47,536 bases of DNA from Chara braunii (Eukaryota > Streptophyta > Charophyceae > Charales > Characeae): the NCBI GenBank assembly GCA_003427395.1, contig BFEA01000471.1, positions 662,521 to 710,056 on the forward strand, given 5' to 3'. This document shows positions 31,146-42,244 of this stretch, piece by piece; position 1 is the first letter of the stretch; the number at the start of each line of letters is the position of its first letter. Below the pieces are notes generated by a model that searched no databases, had not been told where the DNA came from, and worked only from the letters and a program-made list of their open reading frames with translations. The translations under genes and the position numbers were made by a program.

Positions 31146-32004
31146 GGAAAACAAGAGGACGGATAAGTTTTTGAAGGGGGTATTAGGTTCTAGAAAGATC
31201 GGACAAATGAATGCAGACTACATCAAATTAAGTGGGTTGGTGAGTTGCCTCCAAGCACAAGGGATCAGAGCAAGGGTTCATTGCAAAGTATCCTCGACTC
31301 CATCATCTTCAAATTGTGCTCCACATAGGCATGAAGTTATGCTTGCTACCCTCTGGCAATCAGAGAGGGAATGAGAACCAAGACAGAGAAGCGAAGTCAG
31401 ACCTGAGAAGGCAGCAATGACGGAGTGGAGGACGTAATTCTGACTTGTGTATTTGTACTACACACCACCGTATTCACAGAAATGGCTATGGGGCTAAACA
31501 TCAGCCAGCAGAGGTGGGATGGAGCTAAGGAGAGAGTGAGAACAGTTTTCTCTTGAGGAGAAGTGAAGACGGAAGCAAGCGATCTTGACAATAGGAGGTC
31601 TCGTCATGATAGGATACAAACAGGCATTTGTTTCTGCAGCTAGGGAAGAGATGCTCAATTAGATGACCGACGAAAAGGCCGAAGAAGCATCTTGACCCTT
31701 CAGGCTTTCAGGCTTCTATGTGCAGCTGCTACTAAACAACAACATAAATCCGCGTCAGAGGGAGGCAACCTGCTGATCCACCCAGACCATCGCAACTGAT
31801 CCCAAAGCTAAACCAAGGGTCCATAGATTGTTGGATCTGGTTCTCTGCAGCTGCTTTATCGATTCAGTGGAGCAATTGCAGTCCACTGCTCATGTAGTTC
31901 GCTGCATTTTGCATTTTTCTTACAGCCCGGCTAGTCGATTCTCTGGGGTCTCCCGGGGTAATTATTGCTGCCGGGAACTGTAGGTCCTCACATCAAATAT
32001 ACTC
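31143..32004. other. Noncoding stretch, possible body of a poly-A-tailed element
   Basis: No coding domain recognised. It lies upstream of the hairpin plus poly-A end at 32005-32088. If that is the 3' end of a SINE-like or truncated LINE copy, part of this stretch is its body. Confidence 0.3.
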
Positions 32005-32088
32005 GGCAGAAATGCTGGACCCGTTTTCCAGCAAGTGACACTCCCCACTAATAGACAGGAGTAACAAGCCAAAAAAAAAAGAGTTGCT
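32005..32088 (+). mobile_element. Short retroelement 3' end with hairpin module and poly-A
   Basis: Hairpin stem GCTGGA/TCCAGC with loop CCCGTTT (32014-32032), the following box reading cactccccactaatag, and an A10 run beginning near 32070. Compared with LINE-1 the segment between the box and the tail is much shorter, so this may be a different, smaller element using the same 3' signal. The 5' end was not identified. Confidence 0.55.
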
Positions 32089-33923
32089 CAAACAACTTGC
32101 TCAAGCTAAGGTTACTGAGGTGCCCACGCCAGATTACAGAGTTGTCGAAACCAGGTTTCCATGCCACCTGCAACAGGTTCCAGAGTTGCCCATACCAGGT
32201 TACAGAACTGCACTGCCAGAGGAATAATAGTGAAAGGGGAGACCGAACATTGACAGTTATAAATTAATGCAGCTGCAGCGTCAAGTGCGGCAATGGGCAG
32301 CGAAGCTAGCTCGCGATGCAATCGCGGTCAACAATGGGCCGACATCCTCCTTTGAGCGACTGGATATGCAGAGTGTCTCCCGGCTGAAGGGTGGTGGTTG
32401 GCTGAATGTGCAGTTGCCCCCTCTCCTGCACTACACATTAATGCTCACCCCACACTGGATATCACAAAATTCAAACGGTACTCGGCCTGCGCTGCCATTT
32501 TTTTTTCAACCTTTTTCTTGGATGGATAATGTTTGTCAGTGAAGAGCAACCAGGGTAAAAAGAATTTGTATCTGCACTGCCACGTTACAAAAAATAACCT
32601 AATACGAACCTTGGAATTACAGAGCTGGCTACACAAGGGTTACAGGGCTGCCCAAGCTCCTGCAAGGCATGAGGCCCGCGACAACTCCAGACCTGGCCAC
32701 ACAGAGGAACAGAGGTTACAGGGCTGCCCAAGCTCCTGCAAGGCATGAGGACCTCGCCCTTGTGAAAATTGGAGCCTACGCCCACTGCAAATGGGTTGAG
32801 CCCAGTGGTAACTGTCTGCTCCCACCCTAAGTGAAGGCAGGACCTGAAAATGGACGTGGCCTCCAAAATCGAAGCCTGCATGGGTTCTCGGATGCTATAT
32901 TCACCCCTATCAATCAACTTCTAGTAGTTGGATTCCAGGCATTCACTCCTCGTACAAGAACTCGCTAGATCTCATACCCCCTTTGCTAGGGTGACAGGAC
33001 AACGCGAACTGCCCCAGTACCGACCGAACTAGTTCTGACGGACAGGAGGTGTCTTTCTCCCTCGACAACTTCCTTAGCTGCACAACCCCCAAGGTTACAG
33101 GGTCCCTACCCCGACACCAACTACGTTGAACAAGATGGTTATGCCTTCCGCCCTCAGCATAGCTCCGATAGTCTCAAGCTCCCCCTGGCTACAGAACAAC
33201 TGCTCCAACACCGACCATTGTCACCCCAACCCGCCCTTCTAATAGACCTTCCGCCCTGAGCCCCAATCTGTCCACTGCGCGAGCACCGCCCTACTAAAAC
33301 CAACCTTCCCCTTCCTGCTTACCGAATAACTTTTTAAGAGATTTTGGCATTCACCCTGGACTCTACAACACATATAGGCGCACTGTGTGACTATCGAAGT
33401 TACTCCTTTCCTTAAAGAACAAACCCCCACCCTGCTATACGCAGCCTCCCCCTTGCCTTCTCTCCCCAACCGCTAGTGCTGATCCGACCCTAAATCAGCC
33501 TAGCCCAGAAAAAGAAAATTCCTCAATACTGCCTCTCCCCCTCCAAGGGTAACACGTCCCACCTTGTGAAACCCTCACGGGGAGGGGCTCCAACCCTAAA
33601 GGAGAAGCCCGCAGATTCACAACGCAAGCCGCAAATATGTCGTACAAAGACCCAGACAAACTTTAAGACAAAACCATCAGAAAAAACCAATCAGAATTGA
33701 AATTTACCGCAACAGTAATAAAGACTAGGAAGTTGAGATTGCAAATGTAGGTTTTTCCAAATAGAAACAACTTCAAAAACCTACTTTTTAGAAAATTAGA
33801 ATCAGAAACGAAAATTAGGAAATCTTATCTGGAACATCTTTTAAAAGTAAAAATTTAAAAACGAGATTTATTAAATCTATCTGAGATGTCCAAAATTTGA
33901 CTCACGAATATCTAAAATCAAGA
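32089..33923. other. Unexplained stretch with local duplications
   Basis: No recognisable gene. Variants of ggttacagagttgcccataccagg recur at about 32108-32210, and a longer related unit is repeated at 32638-32750. The rest is CT-rich without features. Confidence 0.4.
32638..32750. repeat. 37-bp perfect direct repeat, 76-bp period
   Basis: Identical 37-mers at 32638-32674 and 32714-32750, starting ggttacagggctgcccaagc. The ggttacag.gctgccca core resembles the diverged repeats at 32108-32210, so this is part of an older local repeat family. Confidence 0.9.
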
Positions 33924-34170
33924 GAGTAATCCTGATCTAGTTAAGGTCATTGTTAAAGGCAACAAATATACATAAAAAAAATAAAAAATTACACACATAA
34001 AAAAAATAGAATTACGAATTTTAGAAATTGAAAGCCATACTACCTAAGAGTAATCTTGATCGTAGTTAAGGTCGTTGTTCAAGGCAACAAATATACCTCA
34101 AAGAATAAAAAATTGCACACATAAAAAATTTAGAGTTACGAATTTTAGAAATTGAAAGCAACACTACCTG
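33924..34170. repeat. 124-bp tandem duplication
   Basis: Copies begin gagtaat at 33924 and 34048 and run in parallel through aaggcaacaaatatac, cacacataaaaaa and ttacgaattttagaaattgaaagc. Confidence 0.85.
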
Positions 34171-34475
34171 GAAATTGACTATCGAAACTTCGAAATGTAT
34201 TTTGCAGAACAAATATCGCAGACTACAAATAGGGGCGTCAAAAACCAATCTATGCAGAAATCATACATGAGTCGAAGATCAGCTTTCAAACCATGCCTAA
34301 CCCGGCTACCACCCACAGTCGTAAACACACAAACAACCGGGAGGGGCAAAAAATAACAAATAATCGTATAAGAATGTAGGAAATTCAATGAAGACTAGGG
34401 GCAACCAACGATGACAAGAACGAAGATCAAAAGGAGCTTCTCTCCAGTTCGCGGCCTCGCCTTTCCCGCACTCAC

Positions 34476-34601
34476 AGCCCCCAGGGGGATCAAGTTGAAG
34501 ATGTCTTTCTCGTATTTCATCTTCGCTTCTCCATCTTCACCGTCTCCCTCTTCTCTCTTAGCGCCTCCGAGTCCGCCAACATCATCGTCACCACCACTCA
34601 T
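34476..34601 (-). CDS. Speculative coding exon, acidic N terminus
   Basis: A minus-strand frame starting MSGGDDDVGG and ending KYEKDIFNLIPLGA is followed exactly by GTGAGT (34475-34470), a good 5' splice-site consensus. Acidic, glycine-rich N termini of this sort are common in host proteins, and the sequence is not simple repeat. No domain is recognised, no acceptor or second exon was found, and the frame is open upstream to 34679. It is the only stretch in the window that looks remotely like a host gene exon. Confidence 0.2.
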
Positions 34602-35349
34602 TAACAACGCTGTGTAGTGATCGCCAAATAAAAAAAGAATACCATCGCCACGATCCCTAAGAGTCGACTTGAAAACCAAGATTGAAATACTCGATGGGTA
34701 TCCTCGAAGCTACCAACAAGAGTGTTGCGGATAGCAAAGATTTGTTAAAAAAAAAAAAAAACTCAACACGCACTTGATATCGCCCCCAATCCTCCTCCTC
34801 TTTCACGTGAGAACACACTTCTCCCTTCCGCCCGCGTCAACCAACCATCCTCCAGAATACTACGCAAGCCGAGTAGCAAGGGTCATAAGAAGACCAAATT
34901 TCTCAAAGAAACCCACCTGCTATCAAAGGCAGGTTCCCCTTCATCCAACGTACTAACCTGCATCACCGCTGGGTGAAGCGTGAAGGTGAGATGGCACCAA
35001 GGTGCTTTCAAAAGGCAGGTAATATCGAGTGTCGCTCCATCCTCTCTGCCCTCTCACTATCCGAACTTGGTTTCATCGCTACGACAACTCGACTCCTTAG
35101 ATGGGGAAACACCACAATTTATCGCGCTGCTCCACTTTACCCACCATAGCCACGCACACCGCCCCCACCAGCTTATCCACCCTCGCCATACACCTCCCCC
35201 CACGTCGTTGTCCTCCGCGCCAAGTCCAATTTTCGGCGTCAGAAACCCGCAAAGTCGTGTAGCGCTTGGTCTGTAAGGGCGGCACGGCGCTCCCGGTAGC
35301 ACCGGCCGCCCAACAGCACGTCCGCCCACCACTTCGTCTTGCCTTTGTT

Positions 35350-36035
35350 CAGTCTCAAGATTCCTCGACCGATCCCCTAGTAGGCGAGAAGGTGAGTGAT
35401 GGAGCATCCACTGTAAGCCTTCGTTTAATCTCAAGATTCCTCGATCGGACCCCGAGTAGGCGAGACATCGAATGATAAAGCGTTCAATGTAAGCGCAGTG
35501 GAGGCAAACGGGTAAGGGCGGGAGAAAGGGGGAGAGTGATGGAGCGAGTGATGAAGCGAGTGATGGAGCATCCACCGTAACCTTTGTGGAGGCGAACGGG
35601 TATGAGGTTGTAAGGGCGGGGGAAGGGGGAAAATGATGGGGTTGTTAGGGATATTGGTTGGTATCGTGGAAGAGTAGGCAAGAAGCCGGATGGCAGGTGC
35701 GTTCTTGGTAGAGAGAGTGGAACGAGATAAGATTATGTCCTGGGACATTGGGGGGAGGGCGATAATCTTGGTAGTTGTTGACAGGGTGATCAACTGTCGG
35801 CTTGAGGGATGGAACGGGGAGATGGGGGGGACCGGTGACGAACCTTACGACATGATGGGGAAAAATAGCTCGAGAAAAAAATGCCCATACTCACTGGGGG
35901 TAAGGGTAGAGCAAGGGCAATGGAACGAGACAAAATTATGTCGTGATGGGGAGAATGGCTCGAGAAAAACGTGCCCAGATTCGTTGGGGGGTAAGGGTAG
36001 AGCAAGGGTAATAGAACGAGATAAGATTATGTTGT
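35350..36035 (+). repeat. Tandem subrepeats upstream of LINE-3 ORF1
   Basis: At least three interleaved repeat types: tctcaagattcctcga...agtaggcgaga twice (35355-35470), a gatggagcatccac plus gtggaggcraacgggta unit twice (35398-35610), and a 92-bp unit starting gatgggg at 35853 and 35945. A partial related unit with aacgagataagattatgt lies at 35722-35740. They end about 165 bp before the ORF1 start at 36200, the position of promoter monomers in some LINE 5' UTRs. Confidence 0.7.
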
Positions 36036-36199
36036 GGGACACTAGGAGTGGGGGGAGGATTTAACTCCAGCCCAATCTAGAGCTCGACCACAGCAAACCA
36101 TAAACGGTCAACAATGGCTGACTCCTATTGCAAGGCTGCACGCAGGGGATGGAAAAGAAGGATAAATAATCATCAGACCCGTAACCAAAACCTGCTCCC

Positions 36200-37226
36200 A
36201 TGGCCTCCCAGAACTCGACCACCCCACTTCATAACTCGTTTGAGGGAATTCAAATCTCCAATGCATCACCAAGATCCCTGAGTCAGAGGGCGATCAATTT
36301 TTTGATGAGCAAAACCAAAATAAAAGTTGAGATTATCAAAACAAAAGAAGTCATTAAAAGCAATGAGGGAGAAGAGGTGGAAGTTGAAATTTGGGAAGAC
36401 CCAAAGGATCAATTGCAATCACTCAACGAGTTATATGAGAAGCATGCAGTGCTCTTCAACTTCACGAACAAAAACAAGGATCTTCCACTGAATGAAAAGA
36501 GGAAGCGGGTCATCGAACGGCTGAAGGAATTGGAAAGCATACCGAGAACTGAACCGGATGTTTCATACCACAAGAGGGGAAGGTATACAGTAATGGTTTT
36601 GTGTATTGACCCAATGTATGCTCAATTTCTAATTTCACAGGGTGCGTTGAAATGCAGAGGTTCGGTGGTCATGATCCAACCATGGAAACCGGCCAAGGAG
36701 CCCCAGGCTGATGCATCTAGACATCATTAGACGATGCTCAGAAACCATTTCTGGTATAGTTTCGTACAGAAAAGACTCCAGGAAGAGTTTCCCAACAACC
36801 CAATCATCGATTGGCTGCCAGCAAATCTGGAATCCATGGCGCCAAACTATGATGCAAGAGTGGTCTGCCTGGAAGTCTCGTCAGACACTCCCCCAAGATT
36901 TCTAGATGTTTGGATTTTTAGGAAAAATGGTCAAAAATTAAATGTTTTCATTTCTACGAAAACGAACCCTTTCTGCTTCAAATGCAAAAACCAAGGGACA
37001 TCTAGGGATGCACTGTCCCCTAGTCAAGGAAACAAGAAGGAAAGTCACTCTCAAACAGTCAATGCTGGTTGAATCCAATGCAAGGCCAGGTGTGTGGTAT
37101 ATCAATGACGCACAGTACAAAGACTGGGTTTTTGACGACAACCTGGAGAACCTCAAATGGGTGTGGGTGCTCCAAGGGGAGCCCAAACTAAAACCAGATA
37201 TTTATCAGCCATATGACAGTAGATGA
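36200..37226 (+). pseudogene. LINE-3 ORF1 N-terminal part with zinc knuckle
   Basis: The start MASQNSTTPLHNSF lies 165 bp after the tandem repeats. The frame stays open to 37072 except TAG at 36728-36730. An LDVWIFRKNGQKLNVF segment leads into CFKCKNQG, where one extra base shifts the frame; the next frame supplies HLGMHC, together a CX2CX4HX4C zinc knuckle. PGVWYINDAQYKDWVFDDN then parallels LINE-1. It is an RNA-binding ORF1-type protein, disrupted by one stop and one frameshift. Confidence 0.7.
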
Positions 37227-37457
37227 AGGGCAACGGGCGCCAAGAGAATGGAAGACAAAAACACAAGCTACCTAAAACAGGAAGTTATCAGGGAAGTTAG
37301 TTTATTGGACGAGAAACAAAGGCTGAAAACAATGAATGAGTTGCATGCAATCGGCGAGAACGTAGAAAGGGCGTTCATAGAGAATCAACAAGTCAGAGCT
37401 TCATAAGAAAAAGTACAGGGCTCTGCATGCTCAACTTCGAAGTCATCTTCCACTTTT

Positions 37458-38135
37458 GTGTACACTAGCGAAGAGGACAAAAACAATGTGCAGATGGATA
37501 GGTCCTTGAAACGAAAATCAAACAATATCGCTAACGACTCCTCTTCTATGGCCTCAGTTAGGGGAAGGCAAAAACCACTAGGATTGGCCAACGAGCTTTC
37601 AGCAGACAGCGGCACGAGAATGAGCGGGTACAATAGAACAGGAATGGAAGGTGATTTCTCGCAGGAGACAGGGAAGGATGTGAACACTATAGGATCAAGC
37701 CGCTCTTCGCAGCTAACCGACTCCAGCGAAAATCAGTTTCGAGTGGATTACTCACAGGGGACAGGGGAGGATGTGAACACACAAGGATCAAACCATTATT
37801 CACAATCAACCTGCCCCAATGAAAATCAGTCGTCGGTCGCAAGTCCAGACAGAAAGAGGACTAGATTAAAAGAGAGTGATTACCAGAGAACAGAAGAGGA
37901 GGAAACTGATGGAGAGTCTAAGGAGGCGGCTATGCAGGACTCGGAGGGCGAGAGCCCAACAGAAGAGGATGAAGATACGGGGGTTGAGGAAGATGAACAT
38001 GGACAAAAAATGAACTCGCTTGACTACGTACTGCAATATGTCCGCTCCTTAGAATTGGACAGAACAGTTAGAAGCAAGACTTGCACATCACAAACACCTG
38101 CACAATCTCAGGTCAACAACAAAAGTGGGGGATAG
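37458..38135 (+). pseudogene. LINE-3 ORF1 middle: acidic, low-complexity region
   Basis: An open frame rich in Ser, Asp, Glu and Asn, with an acidic block (EEEETDGESKE and EDEDTGVEEDEHG). A ~32-residue unit is duplicated: DFSQETGKDVNT and the following residues, then DYSQGTGEDVNT (37650-37835). It is a linker between zinc knuckle and the C-terminal ORF1 region, analogous to the Q/P-rich linker of LINE-1, with no catalytic motif. Confidence 0.5.
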
Positions 38136-39021
38136 CATAAGCATGGAGAATAGATTCGAAATCCCCAGAAAGGAAACAAAGCTCAATGAATTTTATGCAA
38201 TACAATACAGTATGAAGACAAAAACTATGAAGAACAAATTCATGGTGGACACAAAAAGCTATGAACAAAGGTTCACCTGGCTTAAAACGTACGCGGGACA
38301 ACGAGCAAAAGGGATAACAAAGAGGAATAAGAGGGATAACGAACAAGGAACCACAAGAGAACCGCTTCACGATACCTCCACTTCAACAACAGAGGAGGAG
38401 TCGGTAAACGACCTCAGAAGGCACGCCACAATTTTGAAAGCTCAAGTTAACGTATTGAGAGATCAAAACAGGGAGGTGCATGATCTGTGCATAACCCTAA
38501 AGGACGTTGCAGGGAGAGGTCGTAAGGAAATAGAAGCCATGGTCATACTCGACGCACACAATGGCTCTAGACGAAGAACGATAATCCCGTACTGATGGAA
38601 CAACAAGCTTGAAACATGGGAAGTTACCTATCATGGATCCAACTCGCTGATCTCAGTACTAGACCAGGATTGCACACAGGACGCCGTGCGTGAATTTATA
38701 TCAGACAACATGCCTGCGAATCTGAGGAATTTGGGGTTCAAAGTAGAGGGTATAGAGGAACGGAGGGACAAAAAAAATGAAGTACACGGGGTGGACCTGC
38801 GTCCTTTACTTGTAGAATTGGACGAGTCGGTTGGCCTCAAGGGAGATCTGTGTTGGGTATCGTGGTTACTATTAGGGGGGGAAATTGTGGCAGAGAGGGT
38901 TGCATTGAGCAGAGCAATGGTTACAACATATGACATGTTCACACTATCTCCCAAGAACCTCATGAAGAAGCTGCACAACTCCGCCTCAAATAAGATGGAG
39001 ATGACAACCACCGGATCCTAG
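38125..39021 (+). pseudogene. LINE-3 ORF1 C-terminal part
   Basis: One frame with a single TGA at 38593-38595 (reads IIPY-stop-WNNKLETWEV). It contains a coiled-coil-like stretch (DLRRHATILKAQVNVLRDQNREVHDL), then a compact C-terminal region with DAVREFISDNMPANLRNLGF and GEIVAERVALSRAMVTTYDM. It overlaps the previous frame by 11 bp, indicating a frameshift. It corresponds in position to LINE-1 18732-19550. Confidence 0.5.
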
Positions 39022-39105
39022 ACACCTTTGTCTTAGTCCATTCAGTAGAGGTCAGAAGTGATTTGTAACGATGACGAATCAGGAAGGTGAAAGGGTTGGA
39101 CCCCA

Positions 39106-39900
39106 GTGTACAAAAAATTCGGCCTTTGCAAGCCTAATCCTGATCTTACAATCATTTCATGGAACGTTAATAGAATGTCCTCTATACTTACCAACCAGAG
39201 GAAATGGGATTATCTAATCAAAGGCATTGATTGGTTCGGGCGATCTCCTCCTAACGTGATGTGCATCCAGAAGACACACCTAACTATTTTTGAGGAGCAC
39301 CGTAGAACTCAAAAGCTTATATTAAGGAAGCTGAAATGGGTTAAGGAGGTAATCCGGGCTCCGTCATCACATCCCAATTCGGAAGGTGTAGCCATCCTCA
39401 TACATGCTAAATCAAGAGCATCGAACACGTTCATTAGGACAGGTTCGAGCATAGATGCAGAGGAAGGAAAATGAACAAGTATTGATTTTCAGTTACGAAA
39501 AGAGAGATTTAGACTACCAATAATCTATGCCCCCAATTCTTTGAACCAAAGATCGAGAGTAATTGCAGACTTGCTACCGAGGTGTGATCCCAATTTACAA
39601 CTTCTTTTAGTAGGGGACTAAAATGCGGCATTGGACCTATCTGCGGACCGCTTCTCAGGGGCAGCTTCAAGGACAGCGCACCGCATGAAGTGAAGCCCTG
39701 CCCATCCATGAGGTTATGACGAAAAATGATTTAATAGATCCATTCAAAGTTTTACATCAGGAAAGCAAGGAATGTACTTCCCGAAGTGCTCATAGGCGCA
39801 ATCCATAGCGCAAAGATAGGAGAACTCCCCCGTAATGTGGGCCTCGACCATAAACCTATTAGACTGTGTCTTAAACTAGGAACCGCCTACAACAGAGGGT
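39106..39900 (+). pseudogene. LINE-3 endonuclease domain (inactivated)
   Basis: Motifs: LTIISWNVNRM, VMCIQKTHL (the catalytic Glu of QETH is Lys here), EGVAILIH, IIYAPNS (YAPN intact), LVGD-stop-NAALD (the Phe of GDFN is a TAA), then GLDHKPIRL (final DH pair). A TGA at about 39472, the TAA at 39619-39621 and further stops break it. Loss of the Glu alone would abolish nicking. Confidence 0.75.
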
Positions 39901-40006
39901 GAAGCTTCTTCAAAATCAATAATTCACTTCTAAACACACCATAACTAAGTGATGCAGTCCTGTCCGCATGCATTAATCACGATTACACAACCCAGGATTT
40001 CCGAAC

Positions 40007-40375
40007 TTGGTTGGGGCACTAACGCAGTCTACGGCTAAAGCCTCTAGAATAATTGTCTCTAAGAGAAAAACAAGAGAGGAACAACCACAATATGTAATAA
40101 GGGTAGCAAAAAAGAATCTCCTAAGCGACCCAGGAAATATCTTATACGAAAGAGTATTTGAACAAGCTAGGCAGGAGATGTCCGAATGGAAGGAACGGAG
40201 GAACAAAGGCCTAAGGATGAGAGCCCGAATGAAGGAGTGGGAAGAAGGAGAGAAAATGACTAAATATTTCTTCAACAAAATCAAGACAAGCGCAAGGATT
40301 GAAAACATAGAAAAACTGCAAATAGAACAGGGTCTGACATCAAATTTTGACCCCTTTGGACAAAACTCTTCAATG
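40007..40375 (+). pseudogene. LINE-3 endonuclease-RT linker
   Basis: A basic helical frame containing ARMKEWEEGEKMTKYFFNKI, matching the W-x-EG-E-x-TKYFFN signature just before the RT in plant LINEs. The match ends near 40375; beyond it the plus-strand frame has no RT. This fixes the left inversion boundary between about 40375 and 40641. Confidence 0.7.
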
Positions 40376-40640
40376 CGGCAGTGGGGATGTTTTCGGACCA
40401 TCGTGTTGCCCACTCCCCTGTTCTCCACTCACAAGTACCCTTCGGTAGCTCATGCCATCTCTTTGGTAATGATATTAAGATGTTGTTCAGATTGGCTTGT
40501 AGATTGTGGTTTCCCCTCTATGTTTCTCTTAATTCTCCTATCGTTTTCCATTTTTTTTTTGAATCCTGCCAAAAATATTTGATTTGTCAAACTCCTTTTT
40601 TTAGCCACGCCCCCCATTTTGTATCCTTTGTGGTTAGGGT

Positions 40641-42240
40641 CTATGGTTTCCCTTGTGGGTCCAATAAAGTTTGGTTACAGAAGATCGGTTGTCTGAATAC
40701 TTCTTTAATTGTTGGTTCTCTTACTTTGGCTGGTAATACTTCCCTCCATGTTTTCAATAGTTGCCTCCAAAAATCGTCCTCCTGTTCTTCTTCCTGGTCC
40801 CCCTGGTGATTTATTTGCGCCCCACCTTTCATAGCCCAGGACATACTCATGATCCAGAAGAGACCACGCATGTTGTTTGGGGTTTTGTATTTGGCTATTT
40901 GTTGTATTATGTGGAGTCCTAGTTTGCTCCAAGGAAGGTTATTATTGACTATCATTTTGATGATCCACTTCATTTGAAGGGATTGGATTTGGGTTCCCGG
41001 GTTCAAAATTCTCAAACCTCCTTGCGATCTCTTCAGAGTGACATACTCCCATGTTGCTTTGGGAATGAATTTGTCCTTAGACGGGTCTCCTGTCCACAAA
41101 TAGGCGGTTGCCCTTCTTCTGAGTTGAACTTTTTGCTGCATAGGTGGACTCCAAATCGTGGCTGCGTACCACATCATTGCGAAAATTGATGCATTAAGGA
41201 TCAAGGCTCTGCCAAAGATTGAGGTGTAGACATTGGACCAACTACCCAGTTTAGCAATCATCTTGTTCATTATGGCAGGTGTCATTGCTTGGTTAGTGTC
41301 GTGTTTGGACACTTGGATATCTAGAAATCTGAGGGGTTCAATGCCAAAAGACCAGTTCATTCGTATCGGGGTATTCTGAGGGGGCACAGTTTATGGGTTA
41401 GTTAGCCACCAACCTATTGTTTTGGGCCAGTTAATTCTCATTTCTAATGCAATTTGGAATGCTTGCATGACCCTAGTGAGGGTTTGGAAGAAAGAGTCTG
41501 AGGCTCGTACTAGGACTGTCAAATTGTTTCCGAAAAGAATGATGGTGGGTAAGGCAACTGGGTGTTGTGCATCTTGTACCAGTCTTTCGATCGAAGGGTC
41601 TTTTCTCAGGAAGGAGGCAATTGCTTCCATGATAAAAAAGAAGATTGGGGCGGCTAGCAGGTCTTCCTGTCTCACCGATCGAGACATTCGGTATGGTTGT
41701 GATAAGTGTCTGTTGACTTGAACTAGACCATGGACATCCGAGTAAAGGACCCGGACCCGTTTTCTGAAGTTTGGACCTCCGCCCATTTTCTCCATGCATT
41801 GTTGTAAGAAATTCTAATTGACCTGATCGTATGTTTTTTCGAAATCGAAGAACAGTATCGCAGCGTTTATTTTTTTATCCTGAATATATCTAACTGATTC
41901 ATTGAGGGTCATCACATTATCCAGAATGGATCTTCCTGGGATAAAACCTGTCTGGATAACCCTAATTCTATTAGTTAGCAACTTAGCTAAAATTTTATAT
42001 GTTACTAGGAGCAATGATATGGGTCTGTAGTTTTTGATGTCTGTTGGTCACCTTTTTTATAGAGAAGGGAGATTACGCCAATGCTTTGAAGTTTGCCCAG
42101 TGTTCCTCTCCTCCAAGCCTTCTCTAGGAATTGGAGATATTCTATACCTAGAGCCGGCGAGAAGGAGATTCAAAATTCCTTCGATAGACCGTCCAATCCT
42201 GGGGTCTTGTTCGGTTTCATTGATAACAGTGTTTTGTAGA
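40641..42240 (-). pseudogene. LINE-3 reverse transcriptase and thumb (inverted)
   Basis: Minus-strand order: LSMKPNKTPGLDG (about 42215), VISLLYKKGD, NYRPISLLLVTYKILAKLL, QTGFIPGRSILDN, FFDFEKTYDQVN (motif A Asp present), SVRQEDLLAAP (motif B degraded), LFGNNLTVL (motif C; both catalytic Asp are Asn, each a G-to-A change), KTIGWWLT, then the frame 41387-40641 with PLRFLDIQV, AYLWTGDPSKDKF and TLKRSQGGLRILNPGT (thumb/connection). Stops are few, but the active site is lost. Confidence 0.8.
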
Positions 42241-42244
42241 CCTT

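Noticed and set aside
32872-32888. Shared gaagcctgcatgggtt with 44324-44340
   Set aside because: Sixteen matching bases without extension either side; could be a small shared insertion site or chance.
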